Positions 7,348-11,400 of a stretch of 11,400 nucleotides of DNA are shown here, piece by piece. A program made the translations under genes and the position numbers. Positions within the stretch are counted from its first letter, which is position 1. Every line of letters begins with the position of its first letter. The notes under the pieces are model-generated. The model was not told the DNA's origin. It did not search any database and saw only the letters and a program-made list of their open reading frames with translations. This stretch comes from Bacteroidota bacterium (GTDB lineage Bacteria > Bacteroidota > Bacteroidia > Bacteroidales > VadinHA17). The stretch is from the NCBI GenBank assembly GCA_012838685.1, contig DUOU01000068.1, positions 1 to 11,400 on the forward strand, given 5' to 3'.

Positions 7348-9783
7348 ATGAAGGTATTGAAGTTTGGGGGGAGTTCTATAGGCTCCGCCGATAGGATCAG
7401 GTGTGTAAGGCAAATCATTGAAAAGGAGAAATCTCCTATTATTGTAGTGGTTTCAGCCTTTCAGGGGGTAACCGATAATCTGACAGAAATCTTGGATTTG
7501 GCGGTTAACGGCGATATAAAGTACAAACAACAGTGCGAGACATTAATACAAACCCATAAACAGATTTCCGACTCACTATTTGATCCCGGCACAATCAAAG
7601 ATGATCTGGAGCTGGATATAATCGCAATTTTCAAAGAGGTTGAGAAGAGAGCCAATGTTTTGGCCAGTGGTAAAAGCAAGAATATTATTGAAGACAAAGA
7701 GAGTATTCTGGCTGCTGGTGAGCTCGCCTCTTCATTGATTATTGGCAAGTTTATACCCGATATGTTGTTGGTTGATCCCAAAGAATTGATCAAAGCCGCA
7801 CCGGGAGTTTACTTTCCCGATGTGGACTTCGCGACAACAAACAAAATGGTTAGATCGGCTTTCAAAGATCTGGAAGGAATGGCTCTGATGCCGGGATTCA
7901 TTGCCGGTGGAGATAAAGGAGAGACCGTAACCCTGGGAAGAGGAGGATCGGACTATACAGCTTCAATAGTCGCCGCGGCCATCAAAGCTGAAATACTGGA
8001 GATTTGGACCGACGTGGATGGCTTTATGACCGCAGATCCCAAAAAGGTTGAAAACGCCTACACCATCAACAACCTGACCTACGCTGAAGCGATGGAGTTA
8101 TCCCATTTCGGTGCAAAGGTTATATACTCGCCCACACTGCGACCAGTTTATAAAGAGGCTATTCCCGTTCATGTAAAAAACAGTTTCAACCCATCTGCCC
8201 GGGGAACAGTCATCAACCATGTTTCAACCGACTTCGGCAGGAGTCCCATCAAGGGAATATCGTCAATTGATAACATCAACCTTATTACGATCCAAGGTCC
8301 CGCAATGGTGGGCGTATCCGGGATATCAGCCCGATTATTCGGAGTCCTGGCAAAAAATAACATAAGCGTAATCCTTATTACACAGGCCTCTTCAGAGTAT
8401 TCCATATCGTTCGCCGTGAAACCTGAAGATGGGAAGTTGGCGACAAAAGTAATATCTGAAGAGTTCAAGCATGAGATTGCCGAGAATAGCGGAATTATTA
8501 TCCATGTCGAAAAGAACCTGTCGATAATCGCCATCGTGGGAGAGAAAATGAAAAACACTCCCGGTATCTCGGCCACACTATTCTCCTCTTTGGGAAAAAA
8601 TGGTATCAACATTGTCGCGATAGCCCAGGGATATTCTGAGCTTAACATATCTGTGGTTATCAAAAAGGAGAGTCTGGCCAGGGCTTTGAACGTGGTCCAT
8701 GACAACTTTTTCCTCTCTTCCCACTCTGAGATCAACCTCTTCATCGTTGGCATAGGCGTTGTCGGGGGAAGCCTGTTAAATCAACTGAACCTCCAACAAA
8801 ATGTTCTGTTCAAGGAGCATAACCTGAAGGTCAATCTCCTGGGTGTCGCCAATCACAATAAGATGATTGTCGACAAGGGTGGCATACCACTCGACAAATA
8901 TAAGGAAGTCCTTGATTCCCAGGGAGAGAAAACCGACTTGGATCAATTTATCGAACATATAAAGAAGATCAACAGAAGGAACTCCGTTTTCGTCGATTGT
9001 ACCGCGAGCGCCGAGGTAGCCCAAAAATATTCCGATCTCCTCTCCGGATATATTTCCATTGTCGCGGCCAATAAAATAGCCTGCTCATCCGATTATGCCT
9101 ATTACAAACAGTTGAAGGATATAGCTTATGAGAAATCGGTTAAATTTATGTACGAGACCACTGTAGGTGCCGGACTTCCAATTATTAAAACTATCAACGA
9201 TTTGATACTTAGCGGTGATAAAATTTTAAAGATTGAAGCAGTGCTTTCCGGTACCCTCAACTTTATCTTCAATGAAATAAGCGAGAAGATGCCTTTAAGC
9301 GAAGCGATACGAAGGGCAAGGGAACTTGGATATTCCGAACCGGATCCCCGAATCGACCTCAGCGGTACCGATGTTATCAGAAAGATACTTATTCTTGCGA
9401 GAGAGGCCGGATACAAACTCGAGAAAAATGACGTTGAAGTAGAGACTTTTCTACCCGACTATTGCTTTGAAGGAGAGTTGGAAGAATTTTATAATAAAGT
9501 TGAATCACTTGACTCTGAATTCGAGGCAAAGAGAGCTAAACTTGAAAAAGAGGGCAGAAAATGGAGATTTTTCGCTACACTTGATGAGGGTAAAGCCAAA
9601 GTGGGCCTGGTAGATGTCGATATCGACCACCCCTCGTTCAATCTGGCCGGCAGCAACAATATCGTGCTGATCACTACTGAGAGGTACCGCGAGCTCCCCA
9701 TGGTCATCAAAGGTTACGGTGCCGGTGCCGAGGTCACCTCCGCGGGCGTGTTCGCCGACCTTATGAGGGTTATGAATGTATAA
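7348..9783 (+). CDS. thrA: Bifunctional aspartokinase / homoserine dehydrogenase
   Basis: A fused enzyme for two steps of the aspartate pathway: ATP-dependent phosphorylation of aspartate, and NAD(P)H reduction of aspartate semialdehyde to homoserine. At 811 residues it is close to the usual ThrA length. The kinase domain (about 1-290) has KFGGSSIGSADR (5-16) and TLGRGGSDYTA (195-205). Two ACT-type regulatory segments follow (about 310-460; ITQASSEYSISF and IAQGYSELNISV), the likely site of threonine feedback. The dehydrogenase (about 462-811) has the nucleotide loop G468-x-G470-x-x-G473, AANK with Lys576, VGAGLPIIKT (606-615), GTLNF (635-639) and the signature EPDPRIDLSGTDVIRK (664-679), with catalytic-region Asp675 and Lys679. 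Both halves look intact. The semialdehyde dehydrogenase (asd) acting between them is not in the window. The 12-bp gap to the transporter gene leaves no room for a leader-peptide attenuator directly upstream. Confidence 0.97.
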   Translation: MKVLKFGGSSIGSADRIRCVRQIIEKEKSPIIVVVSAFQGVTDNLTEILDLAVNGDIKYKQQCETLIQTHKQISDSLFDPGTIKDDLELDIIAIFKEVEKRANVLASGKSKNIIEDKESILAAGELASSLIIGKFIPDMLLVDPKELIKAAPGVYFPDVDFATTNKMVRSAFKDLEGMALMPGFIAGGDKGETVTLGRGGSDYTASIVAAAIKAEILEIWTDVDGFMTADPKKVENAYTINNLTYAEAMELSHFGAKVIYSPTLRPVYKEAIPVHVKNSFNPSARGTVINHVSTDFGRSPIKGISSIDNINLITIQGPAMVGVSGISARLFGVLAKNNISVILITQASSEYSISFAVKPEDGKLATKVISEEFKHEIAENSGIIIHVEKNLSIIAIVGEKMKNTPGISATLFSSLGKNGINIVAIAQGYSELNISVVIKKESLARALNVVHDNFFLSSHSEINLFIVGIGVVGGSLLNQLNLQQNVLFKEHNLKVNLLGVANHNKMIVDKGGIPLDKYKEVLDSQGEKTDLDQFIEHIKKINRRNSVFVDCTASAEVAQKYSDLLSGYISIVAANKIACSSDYAYYKQLKDIAYEKSVKFMYETTVGAGLPIIKTINDLILSGDKILKIEAVLSGTLNFIFNEISEKMPLSEAIRRARELGYSEPDPRIDLSGTDVIRKILILAREAGYKLEKNDVEVETFLPDYCFEGELEEFYNKVESLDSEFEAKRAKLEKEGRKWRFFATLDEGKAKVGLVDVDIDHPSFNLAGSNNIVLITTERYRELPMVIKGYGAGAEVTSAGVFADLMRVMNV

Positions 9784-9818
9784 CTCTAAGCAATAATTGA
9801 CAAATAATTGGAATTATC

Positions 9819-11180
9819 TTGGAAAAGAGCAGAATAGAATATTATTCCACTAACCTCAAAGCGGAAAAGGTTTCGTTCAGTGAGGCGTTGTTGAAAGGGT
9901 TGGCGCCCGATGGTGGTCTTTACATGCCGACATATATCCCGTTATTGAGCGATAAGGAATTGGAAGATATAAAGGCAAGCGACAATTACAGTAAGATAGC
10001 TTATACCGTACTTCGAAAATTTCTTTCCGATGAGATAGGCAACGAATATCTGTTGCATTTGTGCGAGGATGCGTATAATTTCAGCGTACCCCTTGAAAGA
10101 GTAGGCTCCACAAACAGTTTCATCATGAGGCTTGATCAGGGACCCACGGCATCTTTCAAGGATTTCGCCGCAAGGATGATGGCACGCCTGATGAACCATT
10201 TTATCGAGAAAAAAAGAGAACACTATACCATACTCACGGCCACTTCCGGAGATACCGGAAGTGCCGTTGCGAGCGCTTTCCAGGGTTTGGATGGAATTGA
10301 TGTTATCATTCTCTACCCGGCCGAGGAGGTGACAGATATGCAACGTAAACAGATGACCACCCTGACCGGCAATATCAAGGTTATCGCCATCAACGGGAAA
10401 TTTGACGATTGTCAGCGACTCGTAAAAAAGGCATTTGTCGATCCAACTTTCTCCGACAGACATCTATCATCCGCCAATTCCATAAACATTGGAAGGTTGT
10501 TGCCACAGTCGGTTTATTATATTTATGCGTGGGCAAAACTGGCAAAAAAAGATGAACCTATTATTTTCAGCGTACCATCGGGCAATTATGGAAACCTTAT
10601 GGGGGGAATAATTGGCAGGGAGATGGGGTTACCCGTGAGCAAATTTATAATATCGACAAACGCCAACAACGGGGTGCCCAAATATCTCGCTTCGGGGATA
10701 TACAGGCCAATTGTTCCATCAATAAACTGTATCTCAAGTGCCATGAACGTTGGACATCCAAGCAATCTGGCCAGAATTATCGCGCTTTACGGAGGAGTTA
10801 TGGACGAGAAGGGGAATATATCCAAAGAACCTGACATCGAAAGCATCAGAAAAGACTTCATCGCCCTGAGTATAAGTGACAAGGAGACAAAAGAGACAAT
10901 TAAAAATGTTTACAATAGATACAAAACCATACTTGAGCCCCATGGCGCCGTGGCATGGAAAGGATTGACAGACAGTATCGGTACCGACCAAACAGACAAC
11001 CAATTGATGGTCTCTCTTGAAACCGCCCATCCCTTCAAGTTCAAAGAGGAGATAATTAAACTATTGGGGTTGACCCCTGATATTCCAATGTCACTTAAAG
11101 GTCTGGATAACAAACCTGAATACTTCACCAATATGGAGAACGATTACCAAGCACTAAAAGATTTTATAGTTAAAAACTGA
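9819..11180 (+). CDS. thrC: Threonine synthase (PLP-dependent)
   Basis: Threonine synthase converts O-phospho-homoserine and water to threonine and phosphate, the last step of threonine synthesis. The 453-residue product has the N-terminal family signature around VSFSEALLKGLAPDGGLYMP (18-37). The PLP-lysine region is DQGPTASFKDFAARM (106-120), with Lys114 as the Schiff-base lysine. ATSGDTGSAVASAF (141-154) and SANSINIGRLLPQSVYY (218-234) follow, then the C-terminal ETAHPFKF (401-408). The start is TTG at 9819: an in-frame TGA at 9798-9800 bounds it upstream, the first in-frame ATG is at codon 36 inside conserved sequence, and family homology begins near YYSTN (8-12). There is no Shine-Dalgarno. 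It follows thrA by 35 bp and precedes the thrH-like gene by 53 bp. thrB, which makes its substrate in most bacteria, is not between them. Identification is secure; the exact start is probable. Confidence 0.97.
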   Translation: MEKSRIEYYSTNLKAEKVSFSEALLKGLAPDGGLYMPTYIPLLSDKELEDIKASDNYSKIAYTVLRKFLSDEIGNEYLLHLCEDAYNFSVPLERVGSTNSFIMRLDQGPTASFKDFAARMMARLMNHFIEKKREHYTILTATSGDTGSAVASAFQGLDGIDVIILYPAEEVTDMQRKQMTTLTGNIKVIAINGKFDDCQRLVKKAFVDPTFSDRHLSSANSINIGRLLPQSVYYIYAWAKLAKKDEPIIFSVPSGNYGNLMGGIIGREMGLPVSKFIISTNANNGVPKYLASGIYRPIVPSINCISSAMNVGHPSNLARIIALYGGVMDEKGNISKEPDIESIRKDFIALSISDKETKETIKNVYNRYKTILEPHGAVAWKGLTDSIGTDQTDNQLMVSLETAHPFKFKEEIIKLLGLTPDIPMSLKGLDNKPEYFTNMENDYQALKDFIVKN

Positions 11181-11233
11181 AACAGTTCCGAAAAGGGAAT
11201 ACTTGATAATTTGTACGATAAATTAATTCAACC

Positions 11234-11400
11234 ATGTATATTGTTTGCTCCGATCTAGAGGGTGTTTTTGTTCCGGAAATATGGATTAATGTCTCAAAAC
11301 ATACGGGCATTGAAGAACTTAAGCTAACAACGAGAGATATAAGCGATTACGACGTTTTGATGAGACGAAGACTAAAGATCCTGAAAGAGAACAATCTTAC
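11234..11400 (+). CDS. thrH: ThrH-type phosphoserine phosphatase / homoserine phosphotransferase (5' part)
   Basis: The ATG at 11234 opens a frame that runs past the window end, giving 55 complete codons. The start, with DLEGVFVPEIW at 7-17, carries HAD motif I (nucleophile Asp7, with Glu9 at the second acidic position). TTRDISDYDVLMRRRLKIL (32-50) follows. Both segments closely match what I remember of Pseudomonas ThrH (MEIACLDLEGVLVPEIW, then TTRDIPDYDVLM). ThrH is known as a phosphoserine phosphatase that can also move phosphate from phosphoserine to homoserine, forming phosphohomoserine. Placed 53 bp after thrC and with no thrB in view, it may supply ThrC's substrate, act in serine synthesis like SerB, or both. 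The catalytic lysine, later HAD motifs and C-terminus lie outside the window, so completeness cannot be judged. No Shine-Dalgarno is visible. Confidence 0.88.
   Translation, partial: MYIVCSDLEGVFVPEIWINVSKHTGIEELKLTTRDISDYDVLMRRRLKILKENNL

Noticed and set aside
8169..8753. A 194-codon open frame on the minus strand within thrA
   Set aside because: It overlaps well-conserved thrA coding sequence, resembles no known protein and has no start signal.
9942..10463. A 173-codon open frame on the minus strand within thrC
   Set aside because: It is an antisense shadow of the conserved threonine synthase region.
11186..11199. Hairpin TTCC-GAAAAG-GGAA after the thrC stop as a terminator
   Set aside because: The stem is only 4 bp and no T-run follows. 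It would not be expected to stop transcription before the thrH-like gene.
11207..11213. TAATTTG as a -7 promoter box for the thrH-like gene
   Set aside because: It has one spacer base too few for TAnnTTTG and no suitable -33 partner, so read-through from thrC is the simpler view.

Overview
The window reads as ordinary chromosomal housekeeping DNA from a member of the Bacteroidota, most likely a Bacteroidales or Marinilabiliales-type organism. The phylum call rests on several points. The coding sequence is moderately AT-rich. No gene start has a recognisable Shine-Dalgarno sequence. Promoter-like elements fit the phylum's TTTG / TAnnTTTG pattern better than -35/-10 boxes. tsaD lies divergently next to a long tamB, and the peptide transporter carries the NMGERFGFY-type N-terminus that I associate with this phylum. 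I see no insertion sequences, tRNA or rRNA genes, CRISPR arrays or phage genes. Coding density is high, and the longest gap between genes is 133 bases.

Left part (1-1150, minus strand): tsaD encodes the enzyme that transfers threonylcarbamoyl to A37 of tRNAs. Downstream of it on the same strand, at the window edge, are the first 15 codons of another gene, possibly of the SiaC/DUF1987 type. Centre (1212-5669, plus strand): a 1485-residue TamB-like inner-membrane-anchored protein is transcribed divergently from tsaD across 61 bp that hold promoter-like elements.

Right part (5803-11400, plus strand): a closely spaced run comprises a POT-family peptide transporter, bifunctional aspartokinase/homoserine dehydrogenase (thrA), threonine synthase (thrC) and the start of a thrH-type gene cut by the window edge. 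The gaps are 12, 35 and 53 bp, so one transcript from the promoter region near 5745-5780 is plausible. ThrA supplies aspartyl phosphate and homoserine, and ThrC turns O-phosphohomoserine into threonine.

The step between them normally belongs to homoserine kinase (ThrB), which is not in the window. The gene in the expected neighbourhood instead resembles ThrH, a HAD-family phosphoserine phosphatase / phosphoserine:homoserine phosphotransferase. That is the most interesting point here: the cluster may make phosphohomoserine with phosphoserine as donor, or it may link serine and threonine synthesis. Everything else looks conventional. I do not see an undescribed system beyond this.
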